Shown here in pieces: positions 55,973 through 64,000 of a stretch of DNA of 64,000 nucleotides (positions within the stretch are counted from its first letter, which is position 1; each line of letters opens with the position of its first letter). The notes beneath the pieces are model-generated. The model had not been told where the DNA came from. It ran no database searches and saw only the letters and a program-made list of their open reading frames with translations. The DNA comes from Anthoceros angustus (Eukaryota; Streptophyta; Anthocerotopsida; Anthocerotales; Anthocerotaceae): positions 1 through 64,000 of the forward strand of contig MU008209.1 in assembly GCA_010909165.1 (NCBI GenBank), given 5' to 3'. The position numbers and the translations under genes were made by a program.

Positions 55973-57493
55973 GTGGCATTTGTGTGCAGAAGCCAGGTGG
56001 CCTGCCCTCTTGGTATAGAGCGCCAGAGCAACCGACCTTGTTGTCAAGAGGAGCAAAAGTTCAGTGCGCATTTGATGAGGGTCTGCATGTACCCTTCCAT
56101 CGATTGTTGGGTGCAGCTGGGATCCAGCATGGGTTCCCTGCGTTTGTGCACTTGTCGGCCCAACGGGAGTGCTCTGACACAGTTTCAGACTCCTTCCTTC
56201 GCAAAATGGCAGAGGATGATCTCATCCATGGTCCCTGCCCGAGTCCTGGTGTCTTGCAGGTTGTCGAACAGGTGCAGGCAGGACAACAGGGTGGTGATTG
56301 CTTCCAGCAGCAAGATCAAGAGCAAGAGCAAGAGCAAGAGCAGGACCGGGAGCAGGAGCAGCGTTGAGGCAGAAAGTGGCAGCTGTATGAGTAGCTCGTG
56401 GGAGAGTGAGCAAGCTGACAGGACTAGTCCGTCTGCATTGCAACCAAGGTCACCAACGTTGGAGCATACTTGGGCGGTTCTGCAGCCTGCAACTTGGCTC
56501 CAGTTCTGCTCTCAACATCAGCAGCTCAGCTTCTGGTTAGCCACGGCCGCAGCTACTCCCACTTCCTCCTTGCCTTCCACGCACCTGGAGACTTGCTTTC
56601 AGCTACAGACAGTGTTCGCCACCCGGAGCCCCTTGCTGTCAAGCTGGAAAGAGGAGTTCCAAGTCCTTTCTGTCATCCGACCCCAGTTCGACCCCACACC
56701 TGAAGTGAGTCCATCCATCACCCCGGGTCCATCAGTTCCTGATCCCAGCCTTCCATCTTCACCACCCTCTCACCCACCATCTACGCTCCCAGAATACCCA
56801 CCTAACGTTGCCCCGTCAGAAACTCCTGCTCCCGAAACAAACCCCGGCATCCCCGACCTGGTGCCGATACCAGATCCAGTGCCAATCCCAGAAGTACCCT
56901 CTCCCCTACCAGACATCCCTTCCCCGACAGAAATCCCAAGCGTTCCTCCCTCTCAGGTCCCCATCCCACAGGTGCCCGTGGAGGTCCCCAGCCCTGGCCC
57001 AGTTCCGGAGATCCCTGTGCCCAACGTCCCACCGGAAATACCAAATCCGTTTCCCTCCCCTGGACCAGGAATAACATTTGTTGCTCCTGGGCGACCAGTG
57101 GCGATGGTACCGGAACCGCTGCATCCCATCCTGATGCCGCCACTTCCCGAGACTGAGTTCATTCAAGATGTCGGTGGGTTCCAGGAATTATCCTTCACAG
57201 GAGTCCCAAGAGGTCCACCTATCTCCCCGCCCAACACTCCTCCGCTCACACCTCCTGGTGTGCCCACGCCCACCCCTCCTCCGTCTACTCCTCCAATTCC
57301 TCCTCCCGGAACTACTCCTCCTTTCCCCCCACCACAGACTCCTCCAATCCCTCCTGGTGGGACTGGTCCTGTCCCTCCACCAACTACTCCACCTCTCCCT
57401 CCTGGTGGAGTGCCCCCTTCTGGACTCCCAGAATTTCCTCCTACTCCATCCCCAGGCCCGGAAATCTTCCCTCCAAGTCCACCCACCATCTGA
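55973..57493 (+). CDS. proline-rich protein (start uncertain)
   Basis: The frame from about 56,640 to the stop at 57,493 is strongly biased. It is a proline-rich domain with VPIPDPVPIPEVPSPLPDI, VPSPGPVPEIPVPNVPPEI and, after a less repetitive middle (GRPVAMVPEPLHPILMPPL, DVGGFQELSFTGVPRG), dense TPP/SPP/PPGGT stretches (TPPSTPPIPPPG-type). Such composition is usual for cell-wall hydroxyproline-rich proteins, but I see no signal peptide. The first 200 residues, including a Lys/Ser run from an agcaagagcaagag repeat near 56,320, look unlike coding sequence. The real start may be an exon elsewhere. It converges with the CIR gene. Confidence 0.5.
   Translation: MAFVCRSQVACPLGIERQSNRPCCQEEQKFSAHLMRVCMYPSIDCWVQLGSSMGSLRLCTCRPNGSALTQFQTPSFAKWQRMISSMVPARVLVSCRLSNRCRQDNRVVIASSSKIKSKSKSKSRTGSRSSVEAESGSCMSSSWESEQADRTSPSALQPRSPTLEHTWAVLQPATWLQFCSQHQQLSFWLATAAATPTSSLPSTHLETCFQLQTVFATRSPLLSSWKEEFQVLSVIRPQFDPTPEVSPSITPGPSVPDPSLPSSPPSHPPSTLPEYPPNVAPSETPAPETNPGIPDLVPIPDPVPIPEVPSPLPDIPSPTEIPSVPPSQVPIPQVPVEVPSPGPVPEIPVPNVPPEIPNPFPSPGPGITFVAPGRPVAMVPEPLHPILMPPLPETEFIQDVGGFQELSFTGVPRGPPISPPNTPPLTPPGVPTPTPPPSTPPIPPPGTTPPFPPPQTPPIPPGGTGPVPPPTTPPLPPGGVPPSGLPEFPPTPSPGPEIFPPSPPTI
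56295..56365. repeat. agcaag/gagcag hexanucleotide repeat
   Basis: caagagcaagagcaagagca followed by ggaccgggagcaggagcag; low-complexity, readable as QEQEQE or KSKSKS depending on frame. Confidence 0.8.
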
Positions 57494-57806
57494 ATTTACC
57501 TTCCCTTGGAGGTTTAGACCATTCTGGCAAAGCCGGATGTAGAGGTAGGGTGTTATGAATTTGTACCAGTTGAATAAAATCTCTTCTGCTTTCAACGAAT
57601 GAGTTTGCTGTAGGAGATCTGACAACCCCGCGAGCATGAACATCACGTACCTCGTAACGTTATACAAGAAGCTCCAAATGAGCAGCTGGCTATGGGACTG
57701 GTCAGATACCTGCCGAACCAGGTCCACATGCCTTGGCAGAACCGGAGTCAGTCCATTGCTGTTTTCTTCTTACACTGCTTATCAAACTCGAGTTCATTAC
57801 AGACCA

Positions 57807-60104
57807 TCACCTTGTGGTTCGGTCTCGAACATGCTCCATGTTACGACCACGATTCTTGTGACCAACTCTCGGAGAGTAACCAGAGTTGCCACCCCCATCC
57901 CACCTATCATGCTCGTCAACTCGCTGTAGATCTGCTACCACCCTGCGAATAGCTCTCTGCTTCTGGCGGTTCTTTTCGCGCCAGTGGTGTGGATTGAAGT
58001 GCTCCAACGTAGGAGCCTCTGAATCCTCTGAACAGTCAAGCTCCTCACTCCCCACCTTCGATCTCCTTCCAGCATGATCCTCCAGCTTGGAGCTCGTTCT
58101 CCTCAAAACCCCGTCTGCTTTGAGGTGTCTGGACTGCCCAGAGTCCTTGTCAGAAATTCTAGACTTCAGGGCATGAGAGGCATTCCGCGTCTGGCTCCTG
58201 TTTGTGCCATCTTCACGCAAACTGCCACTGCTACCCGAATCACTACTTTCTCGCTTCTCCTTTCCTTTCTTCTCCCTCTTGGCTTTGTCCCTAACATCCC
58301 GCAAATCATTGGACTCCCTGTCATAAGTTCTCGACTTAGGGGCATGATGCTTCGAGCGCCTGCTTTTGACGTCTTCACGCAAACTGCTACTGCTCTCCGA
58401 GTCACTAGTTTCTCGGTTCTCCTTTCCTTTCTTCTCTCTCCTGTTTTTGTCCCCCACATCTCGCGAATCATCAGGCTCCCTGTCATAAGTTCTGGACTTC
58501 GGGGCATGAGAGTCATTCCGCTTCGAGGTCCTCCTTCTGACATCTTCACGCAAACTTCTACTGCTATCCGAATCACTGGTTTCGCGTTTCTCCTTTCCTT
58601 CCTTCTCCCTCCCTTTTTTGTCCCTCACATCTCGCAAATCCTTGAACTCCCTGTCGTAAGTTCTGGACTGCGGGGCATGAGACATCCTGCTTCTGACATC
58701 TTCACGGCAACTGCTACCACTATCCGAATCACTAGTTTCTCGTTTCTCTTTTCTTTTCTTCTTCCTGCTGCTTTCATCCCTCACATCTCGCAAATCTTTG
58801 GACTCCCTGCCACTGCCATAAAAATCTCCACCCAAGAGACTGCCGTTGCGCTTCCCCTTACTGCTGAAGGTCTTGTCGTCATCCCTTGCACTATCAGTTT
58901 CATGAGTCCGTTCTTTTGCATGCCTGTGTCTCCGATCCCCATCGCTGCTCATCTCAGAGTCTGAAAGGCATACTTTGCCCTTACTGCCCATATCAGTCTC
59001 CCGATCCCGCTCCTTCGCATGCCGAACCCCCTCGCTTCTCACTTTGCTCTTACTACTGAAAGCCCTGTCATCGTCCCTTGCTCCATCAGATTCACGAATC
59101 CGTTTCTTAGCATGCCGACCCTCATCGGTGCTCACCTCAGAATCTGAAAGGTCTACCTTCCGCTTCTTGTCTCTTTTCATGTGCCGCTTCCCTTCTGGAT
59201 GTCGCTCCCGCTTCTTCTTGCGATCTCTAGAGATCATGGCAAGCACATCCGGAACCTCAGATCCAGCAAGGAATCCTCCATACTCATCAAAAATATCTGT
59301 CGGAATAATTTGCTGGTTTGGGTCGTCGGGTCTAAAACCACCCCTTGCAGGACTGAGACCACCAGGCAGCTGCTTCAGCTCCCACTTCAGTGGCTCACCG
59401 CCAGTCTGGGCTATGATGATGTTCAATGGATCATCTCTAGCCAACCGGGCCTCCTCGCTAGGCATAACCACATCTCTCATAGGGCAATCCCTGTCCCCAC
59501 TTTGATGTCCAAAAGCACCACATCTGGCACACTTCACATTGCGGATCTCCACAGCAAAAGGCTTCACCCGCCCCGGAGCCCCGGTGTCAAACCGTGGCGC
59601 ATTCTTCAGCACTGCGAACTCATCTTCAGTAGCCAGCGACATCCCAAAGACATCCTTAACCCTGCCTCTCTTGCTGTCTGCTTTGCCCTGCCCATCGGCA
59701 GCCGTGTCAGGTTGGGTGGAGCTAGCTTGACGATCGGGCAGGAGACCCAGCTTCTTCCTTTCGTCCGCAATCTCTGCTGCCCGGGCACTCTCTGCATTAT
59801 ACCCCGGAGGCCTCATGTACATGAAGCTCACTGCCTGCATAGCTTCCACCTTCTCCTTCTGCTTTTTGGATAACATAGAAGCCTGCTGGAAGAACTCTTG
59901 CTCCTGCGCGAACTCCTTGGCAACCTCTGTCTTCTTGTTCTCGTGCCTTGCGTGTGTCTGCTCCGCAATCCATTTGCGCCGCTGATTGGGGTACGAGAGC
60001 GGGTGCCATGGCTTTTGATTCAAATAAGAATGGCTCCACGCTGTCCCGGATATCTGCTTGTACTCCACCTCCCCGGGCTTGATCTGCTGCTTGCGATGCT
60101 TCAT
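57807..60104 (-). CDS. CIR1: CIR (CBF1-interacting co-repressor) N-terminal-domain protein with zinc knuckle and RS-like repeats
   Basis: A single 765-residue frame starts at 60,104. Residues 15-110 fit the Cir_N domain (GTAWSHSYLNQKPWHPLSYP, QEQEFFQQASMLSKKQKEK, FMYMRPPGYNAE). A CCHC knuckle CARCGAFGHQSGDRDC follows near 195-210, then the conserved DPLNIIIAQTGGEPLKWELK and IPTDIFDEYGGFLAG. The rest is charged RS/RD sequence. About five tandem copies of a 45-50-residue unit (SRTYDREFKDLRDVRDK, KGKEKRETSDSDSS, LREDVRSR) lie in 58.15-58.80 kb. In animals CIR links Notch-pathway CBF1 to co-repressors and also binds splicing factors; plants have no CBF1, so a splicing role is likelier. It is apparently intronless and intact. 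Its 3' end faces the proline-rich ORF, and MHF1 lies upstream in the same direction. Confidence 0.8.
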   Translation of the reverse strand: MKHRKQQIKPGEVEYKQISGTAWSHSYLNQKPWHPLSYPNQRRKWIAEQTHARHENKKTEVAKEFAQEQEFFQQASMLSKKQKEKVEAMQAVSFMYMRPPGYNAESARAAEIADERKKLGLLPDRQASSTQPDTAADGQGKADSKRGRVKDVFGMSLATEDEFAVLKNAPRFDTGAPGRVKPFAVEIRNVKCARCGAFGHQSGDRDCPMRDVVMPSEEARLARDDPLNIIIAQTGGEPLKWELKQLPGGLSPARGGFRPDDPNQQIIPTDIFDEYGGFLAGSEVPDVLAMISRDRKKKRERHPEGKRHMKRDKKRKVDLSDSEVSTDEGRHAKKRIRESDGARDDDRAFSSKSKVRSEGVRHAKERDRETDMGSKGKVCLSDSEMSSDGDRRHRHAKERTHETDSARDDDKTFSSKGKRNGSLLGGDFYGSGRESKDLRDVRDESSRKKKRKEKRETSDSDSGSSCREDVRSRMSHAPQSRTYDREFKDLRDVRDKKGREKEGKEKRETSDSDSSRSLREDVRRRTSKRNDSHAPKSRTYDREPDDSRDVGDKNRREKKGKENRETSDSESSSSLREDVKSRRSKHHAPKSRTYDRESNDLRDVRDKAKREKKGKEKRESSDSGSSGSLREDGTNRSQTRNASHALKSRISDKDSGQSRHLKADGVLRRTSSKLEDHAGRRSKVGSEELDCSEDSEAPTLEHFNPHHWREKNRQKQRAIRRVVADLQRVDEHDRWDGGGNSGYSPRVGHKNRGRNMEHVRDRTTR

Positions 60105-60419
60105 TCCGGATGCTCAAGAGAGAACCGTAGGCTTCCAGTTCCAAATTGCTTCCAACCCTAACTAGATCCAACAGCGTGGCCACTACCCCGTGATGCGTCA
60201 ATCCCCGCACACCAATCGCTCATACCGACGGGCTCCTCCAGCGCCAACGACCCAAGAGCAATAGAACCCACCAAGGAGGCCTATTTATACCGATCCCAAC
60301 GTAACAACCCACCTCGCATATGGTAACCGGGCCCCGGCTCCATGAAGAAAAGGACAAACTGAAGCAGGATGCGATCCCTTGACAAGTGAAACACTAGAGA
60401 CGGGACATGCAGTGTGCTT
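60105..60419. other. upstream region of CIR / 3' UTR of MHF1
   Basis: About 315 bp between the CIR start codon and the MHF1 stop. Overlapping short frames are shadows; no further gene is seen. A minus-strand gagatcgtggactga ending marks the MHF1 stop at 60,420. Confidence 0.5.
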
Positions 60420-61064
60420 CAGTCCACGATCTCGATCCTCTGCTTGCCAGTTCCAGCTGGCCTCTTCCGCTTTCTCTCAAGCTGTTGCTGCTCCTTCAGC
60501 TCTTGAGCCAGGGACTTCAGGGGAACTGCAACATTCTCGTTCCTCCTAGCTGCCAACAACAATCACCCAACTGTTAAACCGCAGGAAAGCCAGCTTAGCC
60601 GAAGCACGGCAGAAGAAGCATACATATGTCACTAACCCGCAAGCACAACATCATCCACGTGCACAATCTTCCTGCCTGCATGATGTGCAAACATCTCAAG
60701 CTCCTTTCCCAGTTGCTCTGCAAATGTAGAATCAATCAGTCCAGCCGCGGTGCATGCAGGACATGAAATATTGGGCTGTACAAGGACCCACGGGCATAGC
60801 TCACGGTGAGGTCGGCCAACGCAGACATCACCGGAGCAGAGACTTCCATCTGATGCTTTACCGCTGCAACCAGCCACGAGAATGTGATTTCCCCACCGCA
60901 GAAATAGCAGTTTCAGAAGCTAAGATTCTTCTGAACCGCTGCTTGCCTTCAGCTTCCGCAATTGCGAAGCAGGACAGGCGCATCCGATCGTTGAGGCGCT
61001 GTGCGCGGGCGTCGGGCTCCTGGTCTTCTACCTCGAGCCCGTTTTCATGTTCCATGCCTCTCAA
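60420..61064 (-). CDS. MHF1: MHF1 / CENP-S histone-fold protein, about four exons
   Basis: The first exon (from Met 61,064 or 61,055) reads QRLNDRMRLSCFAIAEAEGK, the first histone-fold helix. The second has MEVSAPVMSALADLTVSYA. The third, joined by a gcc c/gtgggt donor and tttgcag acceptor, gives QQLGKELEMFAHHAGRKIV followed by HVDDVVLAG, the signature helix of CENP-S. The last exon is RRNENVAVPLKSLAQELKEQ, then a basic RKRKRPAGTGKQR end and stop at 60,420. MHF1 pairs with MHF2/CENP-X. It binds DNA with FANCM in crossover control and repair, and also sits at the centromere. The edge of exon 1 is not certain. Intact; divergent from Whirly. Confidence 0.85.
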
Positions 61065-61205
61065 GGCCGCTCATTCGATTTTCCCGGGTCTTAAACCCTA
61101 GGCTGTTGCGGACTATCGAAACACAAATGGACTGAGCGGTCGCGTAGTCTCCTTGACAGGAAATCGGAGAACCCGGTGGAGGTTTGTTGACGGGGAGAGT
61201 GGGAA
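61065..61205. promoter_or_regulatory. short bidirectional promoter region, MHF1 / Whirly
   Basis: 141 bp between opposite start codons (109 bp more if transcription of either begins inside). No TATA box seen. This is the second such divergent pair in the island. Confidence 0.45.
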
Positions 61206-62850
61206 ATGGCGTCAGGGATGCATGCTGTAGGAGCCTCATTCTCCCGGGTGCGCCTGGCGTCCTCGTCTTGGTAGGTTCTGCTAGTGTGATGAAAATTCAG
61301 CCTTCGGAGCTGAGGTTGAACGTGTGGTAGCATTTGAGTTGTGTGCTATTTCGGCTGATTGCCTTGCCATGATACAGGGCCTTGTTTGGAGATCCTTGGA
61401 AGTTGTTTTCCGGAGCCAGCTCGGAGCGGGTGTCCTTTAGCCGTGGGCTTCACAGAACTGTGTTTGCGAGGTACACTTCTGCATCAAAAGCCTCAGCGCC
61501 AGCCCGGTTATCGCCTGAAAATGGTGAGAGAATCATGGTTTAAGCTGGTGTGCATCCCCGCAGCCTCTTAGGACGAAGCGTGCAGATGGCCACCAGCAGA
61601 GAATGAGTTCTATATTGTCCGAGCAGGAGGCGAGCGGAAGGTGTACGTAAATCACACGTTCTATAAGGGGAAATGTGCGTTGGCAATGAGGCCGTTGAAG
61701 CCGACATTCAGACTGATAGAAGTGAGCGAAACCTCTCTGCTGCACATCCTATCTGCCGGTGCGGCAGCTTTTGACGATATTCGTGTGTCTTATGCTTCTT
61801 CCTCGACGGTTGTAGAATGGCGGGGCGGCACTTGAGAAGGAAGGGTGTATCTTTTTGGAGTTTGCACTGTCCACAGGCGTGCGGCAGTATGACTGGAATA
61901 ACAAGTCGGTAATGACTCTCTCAAGTCTTGGCAGCAGGTTGTCACTGCCTGTTCGAGTGCCACTAGATCCACTCAGCAAACATGCTACTGCTTGTCCGTA
62001 CCCCTCAAACAACCTGGCAAAGTGTTACTGAACACTTTCCTTGTTGAGATGTGCCGAGGGTAGCACTTGTGGGAGAGACTTATTGCTCCATGGTGCTGTT
62101 TTCCAGGTGTTTGCCCTCTCTGTGGGAGAAATCGGACAATTGATCTGCCTTGGTCCAAACGATAGCTGTGAATTCTTCCATGATCCCGGCATGAAAAGGT
62201 TTGGTCCTACACCATAAATTAGACCAATGACTGCAGTTGTGCTTGCTGCTACCTGTGTACTCAATTCAGGCATTTCCGGTTCAGAAAGCCTTCTGTCATT
62301 GCAGTGATCAGGAGGGGTTGGTGAGAAAGTCATTGAGGATTCAACCGATGGCTGACAAGACTGGGTTTTTTTTCAATCTGAGTGAGTCAATGCTGAGTGA
62401 TGCTTTGTCGAGCCCAGAATGTTGACGCTCATCTTGGTGTGGGAATTTCAACACAAGCATGCACGTGTTCAGGCTGTGTAATTTATTTAACAGAAGTCAA
62501 CATGATGGATTGGTATTCTATGACTTTGATGCATGCAGCTGTGGCCAGCAAAGGTGAAAATTCTGAGGATCGCTACAATATGGCTATCACCAAGGCGGAG
62601 TATTTCGTTATGCGCACTGTATTCACTGTAAGAAGGAGTTCAGGAAGCATGGTGCTGTTCCTTCATTTTCTGGATTCTGCAGGCTTTGTGTTCGCAAATT
62701 TAATAAGCGTACATTGATGCCCTGCAGTATACGCTGCCAGTTCTGATGGGATGGCATGCTGTGGTTGATCCCTCACTCGTTGAGGAACTCATGAATTCGC
62801 CGACACCTGAGGGCATGGTCACCGATGGAGCCAGAGAATGGGCCAAATAA
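61206..62850 (+). CDS. WHY: Whirly family ssDNA-binding protein, about nine exons
   Basis: The first exon starts MASGMHAVGASFSRVRLASS, a likely organelle transit peptide. From exon 3 the boundaries fit one frame: 61,572-61,721, 61,816-61,908, 62,107-62,198, 62,305-62,381, 62,413-62,436 (24 nt), 62,554-62,627 and 62,728-62,850. They encode YVNHTFYKGKCALAMRPLKP, EKEGCIFLEFALSTGVRQYD, FALSVGEIGQLICLGPNDSC, EFFHDPGMK, VRKSLRIQPMADKTGFFFNL, ENSEDRYNMAITKAEYFVMR and YTLPVLMGWHAVVDPS. These follow the Whirly fold; the KGKAAL motif used in ssDNA binding and oligomer contact reads KGKCAL. Whirlies guard plastid and mitochondrial genomes. Exon 2 (about 61,420-61,523) and its joint to exon 1 are uncertain. 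Confidence 0.88.
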
Positions 62851-64000
62851 ATTATCATCGGCAGTGCGCAGAGCTGCAGTTTTTGGTGGTCCTTTGCCCT
62901 TTTTAAGGGCGATTGGAGCTGATGAGGCTCCAAATTCGGTGCAACATGTGGCAGCGCAAGGGCGGGATATTTTGCTTGCATTCACTGAGATTGCTTCTCG
63001 AACTCCCTGTCAGGCATTTGCGAGGGTTGACCTTTAGTAAGCTTACGGTGGACGCATCCTGCAGAGACAGGTGTATGAGCAGTCTGCCACTTCAGCGAGC
63101 GGCTTCTCTTTGGAAGGTCTGCGATGGTTCTTGTTACTAAAGAGGCTTTGAGGATCTATGGGCCACCAGTTGTGAACTTTGATTCGCCAAGGAGCCACTG
63201 GCGGGCTAGAGGTGTGTTTATGAAACAAGGTCGTATGAAAACCGGACGTCTCACACATCCTAATCCTAGATAATTCGAAAATTAGCATCATCAACTTAAG
63301 ATGTATAATTTTAAACGGGATAAAATAATTATTCGAATTTTTTAAAATAATTAGGGCACGTGGCGTAAGTTTATTTGGGGTAGGTCTAACACTCCCAGTT
63401 GATCGGGTGTGTTGGTTTGCACCTAGATTAGAGCTTTGTTTGGGTAGCTTTGTTTGGTGGGCACGACATGACCACTACGTATCCCGAGGGGTGGTTCAAC
63501 AGGGTAATGCCGAAATAATTCTTTTTTAAAAAATATAAGGTTCAACATACATATTTATAATTTTCAAAATTTTAACATTTATAAAAAATAATTGTATCAA
63601 ATTTCAACATTTATTAGAATACATAGGTATCTATATACAACTAATAGATATGTGTAGACCTAACCTAAACAAGCCCTAATTTTCCACACATAGGTACATG
63701 GGAGGTTAAAGGGACAAAAGACATCAAGGTGCTTGGGGTAGAGGACAAGAGGTAAATTACCGCAGTGGTATCTTCATCCGCAGCAGGTCACTTACTACCG
63801 CTCTAAATCATCTTCACAGGAACAACAAGTAGGTCGGTACCCAAAGGTCATGGTGCTGCCAAGCTATGTGTAGATACAGGATCTCATTTAACATATACTA
63901 GCACTCATTGGTCTACACTAGAGTCATCGAAGGCATTTGTGAAGGAAATCTTGATCCCTTACTATGAAAGGCAACTGGATGTCTTGAGGCTAGCCACAAG
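62851..64000. other. AT-rich intergenic, open frame at the edge
   Basis: Up to 63,150 this may be the Whirly 3' UTR. 63,250-63,650 is very AT-rich with no gene seen. From about 63,840 to the window end one plus frame stays open (KLCVDTGSHLTYTSTHWSTL, then SSKAFVKEILIPYYERQLDV). I do not recognise it; it could be the start of an exon or an element cut by the window end. Confidence 0.35.

Noticed and set aside
57163-57489. Glycine-rich minus-strand frame
   Set aside because: It is the reverse complement of the proline-rich repeats; the plus frame has the longer biased reading and the terminal stop.
58074-59505. Plus-strand frames of 296, 176 and 230 residues
   Set aside because: Shadows of the CIR gene, whose minus frame has a full domain order.
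1-64000. tRNA, rRNA or other structured RNA genes
   Set aside because: I looked for tRNA A/B box patterns and rRNA-like runs and saw none I could support by eye.
1-64000. Selaginella as the source
   Set aside because: Short introns would fit, but that genus lacks U-to-C editing and the DYW:KP class, which is present here; this remains inference.

Overview
This is nuclear DNA from a land plant. The genes are split by short GT-AG introns (about 75-160 bp where I could place both ends). They encode plant-type proteins: a plastid RNase II/R, a Whirly ssDNA-binding protein, a DYW-type PPR protein, TRM10, CIR and MHF1/CENP-S. The PPR locus carries the KPAxA box and GRP end of the DYW:KP subclass. 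That subclass is known from hornworts, ferns and lycophytes other than Selaginella, the lineages with U-to-C organelle RNA editing. Very short introns and close gene spacing make a compact hornwort-like genome my best guess; this is inference.

Layout. From 1 to about 45 kb the window is a dense nest of repeats with no gene I would call surely functional. It holds five copies or fragments of an AT-hook protein gene (near 1-3 kb, 12.5-14.6 kb, 22.7-24.1 kb, 24.1-25.1 kb and 40.8-41.0 kb). It holds four copies of the integrase tail plus PHD finger of a Ty3/gypsy-like element with long LTR-like flanks, and two copies of a Ty1/copia gag-protease fragment. PPR (KP-type) fragments appear at five to six places, an unrecognised protein is present three times, a MITE-like hairpin element twice, and there are many short tandem duplications. 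One Ty3/gypsy RT fragment lies at 43.1-43.7 kb.

These repeats are arranged in fold-back fashion. A nearly perfect 10.8-kb palindrome, with only two 1-bp homopolymer differences noticed, is centred at 18,664/18,665. Its right end at 24,070 flips again into a third, more diverged copy. A wider inverted repeat pairs about 3.6-10.1 kb with about 34.5-42.7 kb. The same blocks are read forward, backward and forward again, with short homologies at the joins. This is either template-switching rearrangement in the genome or a long-read assembly or chimera artefact; the sequence alone cannot decide.

From 45 to 63 kb lies a gene-dense island. In order: RNR1 (-), TRM10 (+), a frameshifted PPR-DYW:KP gene (-), a repeat-bearing gap, a proline-rich ORF (+), CIR1-like (-), MHF1/CENP-S (-) and Whirly (+). 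RNR1/TRM10 and MHF1/Whirly are divergent pairs separated by only about 163 and 141 bp, so each pair probably shares a promoter. Several products act on organelle nucleic acid (RNR1, Whirly, PPR), others on tRNA methylation, splicing or co-repression, and genome stability. The last 1.1 kb is AT-rich with no assigned gene.
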